NCBI GenBank assembly: GCA_903893485.1
Contig: CAITMK010000005.1
Location: 1 to 15,706, forward strand
Direction: 5' to 3'
Length of the DNA stretch: 15,706 bases
DNA from: Candidatus Magasanikiibacteriota bacterium
Lineage (GTDB): Bacteria > Patescibacteria > ABY1 > Magasanikbacterales > 2-02-FULL-50-9b
The notes beneath the pieces are model-generated. The model ran no database searches and was not told the origin of the DNA. It saw nothing but the letters and a program-made list of their open reading frames with translations. Below are positions 6,191 to 13,533 of the stretch, in pieces (position 1 is the stretch's first letter; every line of letters starts with the position of its first letter). A program made the position numbers and the translations under genes.

Positions 6191-7620
6191 TACGTCAGTG
6201 GGCGCGCTTTTGCGGTCCATTCATAAGGATGACCAGTTACCTTTACTGGATGTGGGTTCAGCGGACTGTACCCACTTTTTACTTCAAGACCATCATTGTA
6301 GCCGTCACCATCGGTGTCGAACTTCATTGGATTGGTTTTGTAGTAAAAGAGTTCTTCGTAATCAGTAAGGCCATCACCATCGGAATCCATTGCTGATGGA
6401 TTGGTGCCGTAAAGCACTACTTCATCAGTATCAGGAATACCATCGTGGTCCGAATCAACATTCATATCGCTGGTGTGCGCTGCGGTTTCTTGTGACAAGG
6501 TCAAACCATCATGGTCAAAATCTTGTTCACCAGTTGCAGCTGCATTTGGCTTTGTAAAGTCATAGATATAAATGCGGCTATCGGTACGAACTTCCTGCCA
6601 TGCCACGCGGTTACCCGAAATGGTCACATACTCTTGGTTATAACCAGCGTATGGCATTGCATCCACTACATTTGTATTCAGATCAAGCACATTGGCAATA
6701 CGTGGATACCCACTTGGCGGAATCGCCAAGAAAGCTACGCGGCCATTACTTGTCACGGGATACGCTTCTGTTACATCTGTATTAGTTAAGCGTGTCGTTA
6801 CTGAATTTGTCAGATCATATTGAACCAAATCATACTGTGTTCCAAACTTTTGGGTCCAGATCAGGCGTGTTTCAGTCATCGTTGGGTCGTATTTCACAAT
6901 CACGTTCTGCGCAACGGTGCGGAGCTGGCGTGATCCAAAATCATACACCACCATATTGCCGACAGCTTCGTCTGGGCGACATAAACGATACGCAAGAGAG
7001 TTGCATGATGCAGTGGTCTGAAACCAAGCTGCATATTTCCCCGCGATCACTGGGTTTGATACCCAGCCGCCTGAAGCCAACGTTTCAAGGTTGGTTGATG
7101 AAATATTGTATGAGCGAATCTTTGAGCCAAACGAGTCATCGTTGGCTTCTGCCCACACCACATGTGAACCATCAGTAGCTGGACGGCCGATTTGATTCAT
7201 GCTGTCCGCAATCTGATTCGTGGTGTAGTTAAAACGTTCAAACAAGTTTACTTGATACTTGTTATTGCGATTTTCCATCCATGAAATATAATTTTCAGTG
7301 ATTGATGGAAGTGATGCGCCAGCACTTAAGGATTGATTAATCGTAATCTTTGAATCCTTGTGGGCATCTAAGTCAGTGACGTACAAATTTAAACCATTGC
7401 CTTCCCACAAAGTGACGAAAGCCATGTTTTTGCCAGAAAGCACTGGGTGTGCGACCGGGCCATTGTACCACTGCGGCTCTGATGCGTAAGTGTATTCTGC
7501 ACCTGCGCGGGCCGCTGTAGGGACAAACGTCTTGTACAGTACGCCGCCAAGCGCTGATGCGCCGAATACTGCTGCAACAAGTGCGGCGAGTACACGGGAA
7601 TTTGGACGTTTGAGAGTCAT
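6181..7620 (-). CDS. Anchored surface protein: TolB-like beta-propeller plus thrombospondin type 3 calcium repeats
   Basis: A 479-residue exported protein. Residues 8-30 form a hydrophobic signal or anchor helix (RVLAALVAAVFGASALGGVL). Residues of about 45-360 show repeated beta-sheet blades with phrases such as AFVTLWEGNGLNLYVTDLD, VVWAEAND and RVAWQEVRTD spaced at about 45-55 residues, the pattern of TolB or WD40-like propellers. Residues of about 366-455 carry four acidic calcium loops: DFDHDGLTLSQE, DSDHDGIPDTDE, DSDGDGLTDYEE and DTDGDGYNDGLE. The spacing phrase YGTNPSAMD is typical of thrombospondin type 3 or EF-hand-like calcium repeats. ATG 7620 follows a near-consensus promoter; the longer frame to 8040 runs through that promoter and a divergent gene and was rejected. 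Role: probably surface binding or adhesion. Ligand unknown. Confidence 0.88.
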   Translation of the reverse strand: MTLKRPNSRVLAALVAAVFGASALGGVLYKTFVPTAARAGAEYTYASEPQWYNGPVAHPVLSGKNMAFVTLWEGNGLNLYVTDLDAHKDSKITINQSLSAGASLPSITENYISWMENRNNKYQVNLFERFNYTTNQIADSMNQIGRPATDGSHVVWAEANDDSFGSKIRSYNISSTNLETLASGGWVSNPVIAGKYAAWFQTTASCNSLAYRLCRPDEAVGNMVVYDFGSRQLRTVAQNVIVKYDPTMTETRLIWTQKFGTQYDLVQYDLTNSVTTRLTNTDVTEAYPVTSNGRVAFLAIPPSGYPRIANVLDLNTNVVDAMPYAGYNQEYVTISGNRVAWQEVRTDSRIYIYDFTKPNAAATGEQDFDHDGLTLSQETAAHTSDMNVDSDHDGIPDTDEVVLYGTNPSAMDSDGDGLTDYEELFYYKTNPMKFDTDGDGYNDGLEVKSGYSPLNPHPVKVTGHPYEWTAKARPLTYNK

Positions 7621-7663
7621 ATAACTAATAAGTAAGTGCCGGCCCCAATTGAGCTGACTAAGC

Positions 7664-7692
7664 AGAATAGCAGATTTTGCGAATTTTGTCAA
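7664..7692 (-). promoter_or_regulatory. Near-consensus promoter of the surface protein gene
   Basis: Minus strand: TTGACA (7692-7687), 17-base spacer, TATTCT (7669-7664). The start would be near 7657, giving a leader of about 37 bases with no Shine-Dalgarno. It is the strongest-looking promoter in the window. Confidence 0.8.
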
Positions 7693-7710
7693 TGGCGCCC
7701 AGTGCCGAGT

Positions 7711-7740
7711 TTGACAAATTTGGCTAAAAAATGGTAGTTT
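7711..7740 (+). promoter_or_regulatory. Promoter of the three-helix membrane protein gene
   Basis: A perfect TTGACA (7711-7716), an 18-base spacer and a TGG-extended but weak -10 TAGTTT (7735-7740). The start near 7747 leaves a leader of about 46 bases with a strong Shine-Dalgarno before ATG 7793. Confidence 0.5.
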
Positions 7741-7782
7741 TTTAATGGTCATGGGCAACACCGCCTTTGACAAACCTGATTT

Positions 7783-7787
7783 GGAGG
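7783..7787 (+). promoter_or_regulatory. Shine-Dalgarno sequence that decides the start
   Basis: GGAGG within TTGGAGGGGC, five bases before ATG 7793. ATG 7745 and ATG 7751, in the same frame, have none, so 7793 is the preferred start. Confidence 0.75.
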
Positions 7788-7792
7788 GGCAA

Positions 7793-8173
7793 ATGACCGG
7801 AATGTTGGTTTTTGCGGGCGCGTTGCTAGTCGGCAACGGCCTGGTCGTGCTCTTTGCGCGGCTAACGATTGGACGCTTCGTGGAGCTGTGTTTTCCGACG
7901 CCGCAGGTTGGCCCAAAGCCACGCCCGCGCATGAATTTGTGGGTGTGGATACTCATTATCAGCTCTGGCTTGAGCGCTTTGTCTGCCTTGACCGATAAAG
8001 CGTGTGAAAAAATGATTGAAGCAGCACAAATCCCCGACAATGACTGGCAGTGTATCTACACGTCGGGAATGTTTGGTGTAAGCCTGCTTTTTACGATCGC
8101 GTTCCTCGTGGCCATGTTGGATATCCTGGCGACAGACGTCAGGGTCAAAAAACCCGAAGTGAAAAAGGACTAA
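7793..8173 (+). CDS. Three-helix membrane protein of unknown function (126 aa)
   Basis: Starting at ATG 7793 the protein is 126 residues and begins MTGMLVFAGALLVGNGLVV. Hydrophobic helices lie at about residues 4-22, 45-62 and 88-110, with a basic Pro-rich loop between the first two (PTPQVGPKPRPRMN). The second loop carries C72, and C86 lies near the start of the next helix region. The C-terminus is short and charged (RVKKPEVKKD). I recognise no family. Earlier in-frame ATGs at 7745 and 7751 are possible but lie at or before the predicted transcription start and lack a Shine-Dalgarno sequence. The gene is alone, flanked by its own promoter and terminator, and is more GC-rich than the AT-rich operons. 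This is the same layout as the orphan genes at 700-987 and 11106-11678. Confidence 0.7.
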   Translation: MTGMLVFAGALLVGNGLVVLFARLTIGRFVELCFPTPQVGPKPRPRMNLWVWILIISSGLSALSALTDKACEKMIEAAQIPDNDWQCIYTSGMFGVSLLFTIAFLVAMLDILATDVRVKKPEVKKD

Positions 8174-8283
8174 CCATGCAGATCTTTCAAAAGTGAGTCG
8201 CCGCCGCACGTCAGCACCGATTCCTCCAACTTTTTTATGAATCTTTGGTCGTAGCCTCACCAAGCGCGGACACGTCGCAACAA

Positions 8284-8330
8284 GCGACCCTTGGCACACA
8301 CACGTGCAGCCTCGGGTCGCGTTTTTATTT
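8284..8330 (+). terminator. Branched terminator after the three-helix membrane protein gene
   Basis: GCGACCC (8284-8290) pairs with GGGTCGC (8314-8320). The 23-base interior contains a second small stem, GCAC with GTGC. GTTTTTATTTTA follows. The pseudouridine synthase stop of the opposing strand lies inside this T-run. On the minus strand the tail is only TTGTTG, so leftward termination is weaker. Confidence 0.75.
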
Positions 8331-8981
8331 TACAAATTTTAAAAATGATTCCGGCACTTCAATTTTGATTTCATGTGACGCGCTATCGGTGGCGCCGGTA
8401 AATTTTAATTCTGTTGCAGCCAATAATAATTCTGAATTTTTTTGCCCACCGTATTTGGTGTCACCGACGAGCGCATGGCCGATGTGAGAAAATTGTGCGC
8501 GAATTTGGTGTGGGCGGCCGGTTTTAAGTGCGATGCGCACGAGTGAAAAATTTTTATTTGTTGCCAACGTTTCGAAAGATAATTCTGCGCGAAGTGCGCC
8601 GCCATGTGGCGTGTCGAACACTTCAACTTTATTTTTATTTTCGTCTTTTAAAATATAACTTACAAGCGTGCCCGTTTTTGGCGTTTGCCCGCTTACCACT
8701 GCGGTGTAAATTTTTTGGATCGTGTGTTCACGGAATTGCTCTGATAAACGCGACGCACCTTTACTTGTTTTTGCAAACAGCACAATTCCCTGCACTGGCC
8801 GATCAAGACGGTGCAGCAAACCCAAAAAAATATTTCCGGGTTTGTTATATTTTTCTTTTAAATAATTTTTAATTTCATCCATGAGCGACACGTCGCCCGT
8901 GATGTCGCCCTGCACCAAAAGATTCGCGGGTTTAAAAACCGCAATCAGATGATTGTCTTCGTATAAGACATCTAACTTCAT
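8325..8981 (-). CDS. RluA-family pseudouridine synthase without S4 domain
   Basis: A 218-residue RNA pseudouridine synthase. The catalytic motif is HRLDRPVQG with D60 as the nucleophilic aspartate; the usual family text is HRLDxxTSG, so the TSG part is varied here. Also visible are the early YEDNHLIAVFKPANL, the RIALKTGRPHQIRAQF motif around residues 155-170, and GDTKYGG near 180. The protein lacks the N-terminal S4 RNA-binding domain of RluC and RluD, like short RluA or TruC-type members. The target may be rRNA or tRNA and is not determinable here. I chose ATG 8981, which overlaps the preceding stop as ATGA, over the ATG four codons upstream. It is the last gene of the GT4 operon. Confidence 0.92.
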   Translation of the reverse strand: MKLDVLYEDNHLIAVFKPANLLVQGDITGDVSLMDEIKNYLKEKYNKPGNIFLGLLHRLDRPVQGIVLFAKTSKGASRLSEQFREHTIQKIYTAVVSGQTPKTGTLVSYILKDENKNKVEVFDTPHGGALRAELSFETLATNKNFSLVRIALKTGRPHQIRAQFSHIGHALVGDTKYGGQKNSELLLAATELKFTGATDSASHEIKIEVPESFLKFVK

Positions 8982-9850
8982 ACGGAGCGCCAACGTGCAA
9001 AGATTCCGGCTGGCAACAAACGTTTCATATCACCCAGCTCTTGCAACGTTAATTCGCCAATTTCAATTTCGCCACCGTCGAACAGGCCACGCAAATTATT
9101 TTCGTATGCGATTGCGCTATAGCCCGATGCGTAGCCGTTTATGAGAAAAAATAGTGGCTGGTCCGTCATGGCTTCGCGGCAGAGTTGCAAAAATGGCAAA
9201 AAGTCGTCTTCGATTTTCCAAACTTCTTTGTCCGCGCCGTGGCCGAATGCTGGTGGATCCAAAATAATGCCATCGTATTTTTTGCCGCGTTTGATTTCGC
9301 GTTTTAAAAATCCACGAACGTCGTCGAGAATCCAGCGAATTGGTTTTTCTGAAAGGCCAGAAATTTTTGCGTTGTCGCGCGCCCATTGCACGGACGTTTT
9401 GGAGCCGTCCACGTGGCACACTTCAGCGCCAGCTTGTGCGGCCGCGAGTGATGCGCCGCCGGTATATCCAAATAAATTAATTACAGAAACTGGACGGTTG
9501 GCTTTTTTGATCGAATCCGCAATCCACGACCAGTTACTGGCCTGCTCCGGAAAAAGCCCGGTGTGTTTAAACGCGGTCGGCTTGATCCAAAATTTGAGCC
9601 CGCCATAGGAAATTTCCCAGCGCTCTGGAGTGCCTGGTTTGATGCGCCACTGCGCATTTTTTTCATCGCGCGTAAACGTTGCGTGGGCGCGTTTCCAATC
9701 GGCTGGAGGCAAATTTTTAGGCCACAGAGCCTGCGGATCGGGGCGCGCAATAATCACACTTCCGTATCGTTCTAATTTTTCGCCAAGGCCACTATCCAAA
9801 AGTTCGTAATCCTGGCCCGTTGGCGCAATAAGGGTGCTAAGTTTGTTCAT
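8978..9850 (-). CDS. Class I SAM-dependent methyltransferase, RlmI/RlmK-like
   Basis: A 290-residue methyltransferase. The SAM-binding loop is NLFGYTGG (125-132), followed by the acidic residue at the end of strand two (D148 in CHVDGSK), a DDVRGF segment (176-181), and the catalytic-site motif DPPAFG (198-203). The preceding FKHTGLFPEQASNW segment (94-107) resembles the GxFxDQ region of RlmI and RlmK, which methylate 23S rRNA bases. An N-terminal region of about 85 residues with several Trp residues precedes it; there is no PUA or THUMP domain that I can see. Target: most likely rRNA, by family. It overlaps the GT4 gene by 14 bases and the pseudouridine synthase by four. Pairing with another RNA-modifying gene supports an RNA role. 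Confidence 0.88.
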   Translation of the reverse strand: MNKLSTLIAPTGQDYELLDSGLGEKLERYGSVIIARPDPQALWPKNLPPADWKRAHATFTRDEKNAQWRIKPGTPERWEISYGGLKFWIKPTAFKHTGLFPEQASNWSWIADSIKKANRPVSVINLFGYTGGASLAAAQAGAEVCHVDGSKTSVQWARDNAKISGLSEKPIRWILDDVRGFLKREIKRGKKYDGIILDPPAFGHGADKEVWKIEDDFLPFLQLCREAMTDQPLFFLINGYASGYSAIAYENNLRGLFDGGEIEIGELTLQELGDMKRLLPAGIFARWRSV

Positions 9851-11003
9851 ATAAATTCAAGAAGTGAGTTGCGGCGTCTGCGCTTGATAATAGCACAGGA
9901 TCCTTTTCTAGCACAGCCTGCTGGTTTTGAACCAGCCACGTAAGGTGCGCCTCCCATGCATCGGTTGTAGGCTCCACAACCCAGCCGTTTTGTGGGTTTG
10001 CCGCAATTAATTCCGCGGCGCCACCAATATCTGATACCGAAACCGGCGTATGGCACGCGAGCGCTTCAATAACTACGTTTGGCGAGTTTTCGTAAATGAG
10101 CGATGGCACCACTACAACGTGCGACGAGCGCATGTATTCAGCGAGCACATCTGGCGCAACGGATCCTTCAAAATGAATTTCTGGTGTGTGTGCGGCGGCG
10201 GCCAAAATATATTCTTGCAGCGGCCCGGCGCCAAAAATAAATAGATCAAGCGGCAAATATAATCCGTGCGCAAATTTTACAAACCAATCAACCAGCATTT
10301 TGACGCCTTTGCTTTCCGAAAGTTCGCCCGCAAATAAAATCGTGAATCGCGCGCGGCGAATTGAACCTGGTGGCTGCGCAGCAACAAAAAATTGCCGCAC
10401 CAATTCCATGTGCGAACGCGAAAAATATTTTTGTGATTTATAATATTGCAAAAGCCAATTTGATGCGGCCGTTACGACCGCCGGATTTCCAAACCACATG
10501 CGCGTCATACGCTGATACATGCGCACTGCGCGCGAATGATTGTGCGGTGCAAATTCTTCGCCAGCCTGCATGCGGCCCGATGGAATAATTAATTGAATAT
10601 CGTGCACCGTGTGAATGTGTTTTGAAATGTTTTGTGCAAGCCGTGGAATTAAAAAACTGGTGCCTGCTAAATTGTGCGTATGAATAATATTCGGGCGAAT
10701 TTTATTTAATTGTAACCAAACTTCAATTGCGAGTGGCACGTTAAAAAAAGTCCAAACGGTATTTATCGTGCGCTCGAGTTCTGATTTTCCCTGGCCGTTT
10801 AAAAACAAACACCAGTGAAAAAGTTTGTGTACTATTATGCCATTTGCGAGTACCTCAACACCACGAGCATTCCATGGCACTGTGGTAAACACATGGACCT
10901 CGTGCCCCTGACCTGCCTGTGCAGCGGCAACCCGCGCAACCAAATTTTCTGCACCACCGCGGCCAAATTCACCAAATACATTCGTAATGTGGACAATTTT
11001 CAT
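9837..11003 (-). CDS. Glycosyltransferase family 4 (GT-B fold)
   Basis: A 388-residue cytoplasmic or peripheral glycosyltransferase. The N-terminal domain starts MKIVHITNVF and contains the GGAEN loop (16-20) and HTHNLAGTS near 108-116. The C-terminal donor-binding domain has FAGELSESKGVKML (224-237), FIFGAGPLQEY (256-265) and the E-x7-E motif at E305 and E313 (YENSPNVVIEA), which holds the nucleotide-sugar. This set defines GT4 retaining enzymes. Acceptor unknown; cell-surface glycan assembly is the usual role. ATG 11003 was chosen over an ATG eight codons upstream because it matches the family N-terminus and lies exactly where the TATACT promoter should start transcription. It heads an operon with two RNA-modifying enzymes. 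Confidence 0.93.
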   Translation of the reverse strand: MKIVHITNVFGEFGRGGAENLVARVAAAQAGQGHEVHVFTTVPWNARGVEVLANGIIVHKLFHWCLFLNGQGKSELERTINTVWTFFNVPLAIEVWLQLNKIRPNIIHTHNLAGTSFLIPRLAQNISKHIHTVHDIQLIIPSGRMQAGEEFAPHNHSRAVRMYQRMTRMWFGNPAVVTAASNWLLQYYKSQKYFSRSHMELVRQFFVAAQPPGSIRRARFTILFAGELSESKGVKMLVDWFVKFAHGLYLPLDLFIFGAGPLQEYILAAAAHTPEIHFEGSVAPDVLAEYMRSSHVVVVPSLIYENSPNVVIEALACHTPVSVSDIGGAAELIAANPQNGWVVEPTTDAWEAHLTWLVQNQQAVLEKDPVLLSSADAATHFLNLYEQT

Positions 11004-11009
11004 GATTAT

Positions 11010-11015
11010 AGTATA
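11010..11015 (-). promoter_or_regulatory. -10 box giving a leaderless transcript for the GT4 gene
   Basis: Minus strand TATACT (11015-11010) ends seven bases before the A of ATG 11003, so transcription is predicted to begin on the start codon. There is no convincing -35, and a second TATAAT overlaps one base from the ATG. Confidence 0.5.
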
Positions 11016-11026
11016 ACGTAATTCCA

Positions 11027-11085
11027 TAAAATAAAAAATCGCCTCTCCTCTGCCACCGAAGTTCGTGGTTCAAAGGAGGGCGATT
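11027..11085 (-). terminator. Long terminator after the 190-residue orphan gene
   Basis: Outer arms AATCGCC (11037-11043) and GGCGATT (11079-11085) pair, then CTCCT with AGGAG, then an inner CCAC-type stem capped by GAA with TTC. There are small bulges. On the minus strand it is followed by TTTTTATTTTA. It sits 20 bases past the stop and just upstream of the GT4 promoter. Confidence 0.85.
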
Positions 11086-11105
11086 GTGATTGGCGCGCTT
11101 GCGGC

Positions 11106-11678
11106 CTACGACTTGGCGGGAATCCAAGCTTCAAGCATCTGCTGCAGGTGCGTCCACGAATCGTTCGTGAGGGCGATCTTGCCATGACCGATGCCACGCG
11201 CGCTCTCATTCCAGCCCACGATGCCCGGAATGCCCTGTTCGGCGTAGATCTGGCCCCAGCTCGTGCTCGGATCGGTCCGGTCGAAGTAGAGCGACGCCCC
11301 AATGCTGCGTGGCCCCTCGTCAAAAAACTCGACCGCGAAATCCCCCACGCCAAAGCGATAGACGAAGCCCGCGGACAGGCACTGTGAGACGTAGTGCTCC
11401 TTGGCCGGAGAGAACACCACCAGGCGTTCCCCACCTTCCGCCTCGTAAAACGTAAGCGTGCCGAGATTCTCCTGCTTCGTCATGGGCAAATCGCCGGTCG
11501 GGGAGCAGATGCTGTCCCGTTCGCGATCTGGCCGACCAGTGCTACCGAGCAAATGCTCCCCAACGAGAAGCACCGGCCCGGTGAAACGCTGAAATGGCAT
11601 TGTAAAAATCGTCCCTTTCTCGAACGCTTCCTTGATTTGCCGGGCCAGTTCAGGTCCGACGAGCTGCGTGAGTTTCAT
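11106..11678 (-). CDS. Soluble protein of unknown function (190 aa)
   Basis: A 190-residue protein beginning MKLTQLVGPELARQIKEAF. A short N-terminal helix is followed by alternating strands and loops rich in Gly, Phe and acidic residues (for example YRFGVGDFAVEFFDEG and GASLYFDRTD), then a C-terminal helix (TNDSWTHLQQMLEAW). There is no signal peptide or membrane helix. Residues C58 and C100 are the only obvious cysteines and do not form a metal motif. I do not recognise the family. The start is secured by AAGGAGAT four bases upstream. The gene is alone, with a TTGACA promoter and a strong terminator, and has markedly GC-richer codons than the flanking GT4 operon and dnaB. It is the longest of three orphan genes with this layout. 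Confidence 0.75.
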   Translation of the reverse strand: MKLTQLVGPELARQIKEAFEKGTIFTMPFQRFTGPVLLVGEHLLGSTGRPDRERDSICSPTGDLPMTKQENLGTLTFYEAEGGERLVVFSPAKEHYVSQCLSAGFVYRFGVGDFAVEFFDEGPRSIGASLYFDRTDPSTSWGQIYAEQGIPGIVGWNESARGIGHGKIALTNDSWTHLQQMLEAWIPAKS

Positions 11679-11681
11679 TTC

Positions 11682-11689
11682 ATCTCCTT
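11682..11689 (-). promoter_or_regulatory. Strong Shine-Dalgarno sequence
   Basis: Minus strand AAGGAGAT, three bases before ATG 11678. Nearly the same as the GAGGAGAT before the 95-residue orphan gene. Confidence 0.8.
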
Positions 11690-11712
11690 GTCATGCGTTG
11701 AATCGCGCCCAA

Positions 11713-11741
11713 ACGCTATCACAATTTTAAAAAAATGTCAA
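11713..11741 (-). promoter_or_regulatory. Promoter of the 190-residue orphan gene
   Basis: Minus strand TTGACA (11741-11736), a 17-base T/A-rich spacer, and TGA-extended weak -10 TAGCGT (11718-11713). Same layout as the promoter at 1059-1031. Confidence 0.6.
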
Positions 11742-11763
11742 TAACCTCTCACCGCTATATCCA

Positions 11764-11826
11764 TGTGCATAACATGTGTATTACCCATCTGGTGGTTTGG
11801 TCCCCGGTAGCGTAAGATGTGCATAC
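11764..11826 (-). promoter_or_regulatory. Three DnaA-box-like 9-mers upstream of dnaB
   Basis: Read on the minus strand: TTATGCACA (11772-11764) matches the DnaA-box consensus TTATNCACA fully; TAATACACA (11783-11775) and GTATGCACA (11826-11818) each miss one base. All three face the same way, and the first two are 11 bases apart, about one helical turn. An AT-rich tract (11721-11742) lies beside them. I see no clear sigma-70 promoter for dnaB in this gap. DnaA binding here is inference. Confidence 0.4.
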
Positions 11827-11840
11827 CATACCTCCTCCCT

Positions 11841-13217
11841 ATGGCTGATCTTATCGGTCGCATCCCACCGCACAACGACGAAGCCGAACAATCTATGCTC
11901 GGCGCGCTTTTAATTGATAAAGAAGCGATTTTTCGCGTTCACGACTTGATCACGCCCGAAGATTTTTATCGTGAAGCTCACAAAATTATTTTTGAAGCCT
12001 GTGCCGAACTTTCCGCGCGCCACGAACCAATTGATTTACTTTCGCTTGGCAACCGCCTCAAAGACAAACAGCAGCTCGACTTAGTTGGCGGCAACAGCTT
12101 TTTAGCAATGCTCACCAACATGGTGCCAACCGCGGCGCACGTTGCAAACTATGCGCAAATCGTTCACCGCAAAGGTATTTTGCGCCGTCTTTTAAAGGCC
12201 GCGGAAAATATTAACCGCATTGCCTACGAAGAAGCCGATGACGTCGAAGACGCGCTCGATAAAGCGCAGCACGAAATTTACGGCGTTTCAAATTCGTTTG
12301 CGCAACAGGTCTTCACACCAATTAGCGCGGTTTTAGATGGCGCGTTTGAACGTATCGATGAAATGCATCGTGAACACGGCAAATTGCGCGGCGTACCAAG
12401 TGGTTTTTTTGCGCTGGACAATTTAATGTCTGGTTTGCAAAAATCTGATCTCATTATTCTTGCGGCTCGTCCATCTGTGGGTAAATCCAGTTTCGCGCTC
12501 GACATTGCGCGCCACGCCGCTACCAAGCATAAAGTAGCGGTCGGCATGTTCAGCTTGGAAATGTCCAAAGAGCAGCTCGTTGATAAATTGCTTTGTGCCG
12601 AAGCTAACATCGATTTGTGGAAACTCCGCACCGGTAATTTGGGTGATCGCGAAGGTTCCGATGATTTTGCTCGCCTGGCACATGCCATGGGCACGCTTGC
12701 GGAAGCTCCATTATTTTTGGATGACACCGCAAGTCTCAATATCACCCAAATCCGCACCAAAGCCCGCCGATTACAAATGGAACAAGGCCTTGGTCTTATC
12801 ATCATCGACTACTTACAGCTCATGGAAGGTAAATCTGGCAACAGCAACTCCGACAATCGCGTGCAGGAAATTTCTGAAATTTCACGTGGTCTAAAAAATT
12901 TGGCGCGTGAACTTAATGTGCCAGTCATTGCCCTGTCGCAGCTTTCGCGTGCAGTGGAGCAATCCAAACCAGCGATTCCAAAATTGTCGCACCTTCGTGA
13001 ATCTGGTAGTATTGAACAGGATGCGGATATCGTGATGTTTATTTATCGCAAATCCGCGGATCGTAATTATCGGCCAGAGGAAATTTCCAACGAAGAGCGC
13101 AACATCGCGGAAATCCACATTGCCAAGCATCGTAACGGCCCAACCGGCGAAATCAAATTGGTCTTCAACGAACGCACGGCCAATTTCCGCAACCTTGATA
13201 CTCATCATAATCAATAA
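11841..13217 (+). CDS. dnaB: Replicative DNA helicase DnaB
   Basis: A 458-residue hexameric helicase that unwinds the lagging-strand side of the fork and recruits primase. The N-terminal DnaB domain begins PPHNDEAEQSMLGALL (9-24). The RecA-like domain has Walker A ARPSVGKSS (209-217), FSLEMS (237-242), Walker B IIIDYLQLM (320-328), the ALSQLSR motif (364-370), LRESGSIEQDADIV (385-398) and KHRNGPTG (429-436). No intein interrupts it and the length is standard. ATG 11841 gives the family N-terminus MADLIGRIPPHN; an upstream ATG at 11817 adds eight residues that do not fit. There is no Shine-Dalgarno sequence. The gene heads an operon with ybaB two bases on, then recR. Confidence 0.97.
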   Translation: MADLIGRIPPHNDEAEQSMLGALLIDKEAIFRVHDLITPEDFYREAHKIIFEACAELSARHEPIDLLSLGNRLKDKQQLDLVGGNSFLAMLTNMVPTAAHVANYAQIVHRKGILRRLLKAAENINRIAYEEADDVEDALDKAQHEIYGVSNSFAQQVFTPISAVLDGAFERIDEMHREHGKLRGVPSGFFALDNLMSGLQKSDLIILAARPSVGKSSFALDIARHAATKHKVAVGMFSLEMSKEQLVDKLLCAEANIDLWKLRTGNLGDREGSDDFARLAHAMGTLAEAPLFLDDTASLNITQIRTKARRLQMEQGLGLIIIDYLQLMEGKSGNSNSDNRVQEISEISRGLKNLARELNVPVIALSQLSRAVEQSKPAIPKLSHLRESGSIEQDADIVMFIYRKSADRNYRPEEISNEERNIAEIHIAKHRNGPTGEIKLVFNERTANFRNLDTHHNQ

Positions 13218-13219
13218 CT

Positions 13220-13519
13220 ATGTTTCAAAAACTCAAACAGTTCCAAGACATGCGCGACAGTGCTAAAAAAATTCAGGAAACGTTGTCACAAGAAATTGTG
13301 ACCGGCTCTGCTGGATTTGGCAAAGTTAAAATCACCATGAATGGTGCGCAAGAAATTTTAAATGTTGAAATCGATGTTTCACTTTTGGCCGCTAACCAGC
13401 AAAAACATTTGCAGGATTTAATAAAAGACGCATCCAACGATGCCATGAAAAAATGCCACAAAGCAATGGCAGAAAAAATGAAAGGCCACATGGGCGATTT
13501 CAAAATGCCAGGAATGTAA
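13220..13519 (+). CDS. ybaB: YbaB/EbfC-family nucleoid-associated protein
   Basis: A 99-residue DNA-binding protein of the YbaB/EbfC family, which forms dimers and coats DNA. The family features are present: an N-terminal helix (MFQKLKQFQDMRDSAKKIQE), the central GKVKITMNGAQEILNVEID strands (34-52), and a C-terminal helix ending in Met, Gly and Pro (FKMPGM). The length is typical. It starts two bases after the dnaB stop and ends 14 bases before recR. A gene pair ybaB-recR is widely conserved and supports the call. No Shine-Dalgarno sequence; translation probably follows dnaB. Confidence 0.93.
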   Translation: MFQKLKQFQDMRDSAKKIQETLSQEIVTGSAGFGKVKITMNGAQEILNVEIDVSLLAANQQKHLQDLIKDASNDAMKKCHKAMAEKMKGHMGDFKMPGM

Positions 13520-13533
13520 AAAGTAACTGACCT

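Noticed and set aside
7621..8040. N-terminal extension of the surface protein frame to 8040
   Set aside because: It runs through the TTGACA-TATTCT promoter and antisense to a gene with its own promoter and Shine-Dalgarno; the signal helix begins naturally just after ATG 7620.
8176..8196. Six-codon frame after the three-helix protein gene
   Set aside because: ATG to TGA spans only six residues, with no sign that it is translated; a leader peptide would need a downstream gene on the same strand, and there is none.
12278..12805. 175-codon open frame antisense to dnaB
   Set aside because: A shadow frame of a clearly conserved gene, with no promoter or ribosome binding site.
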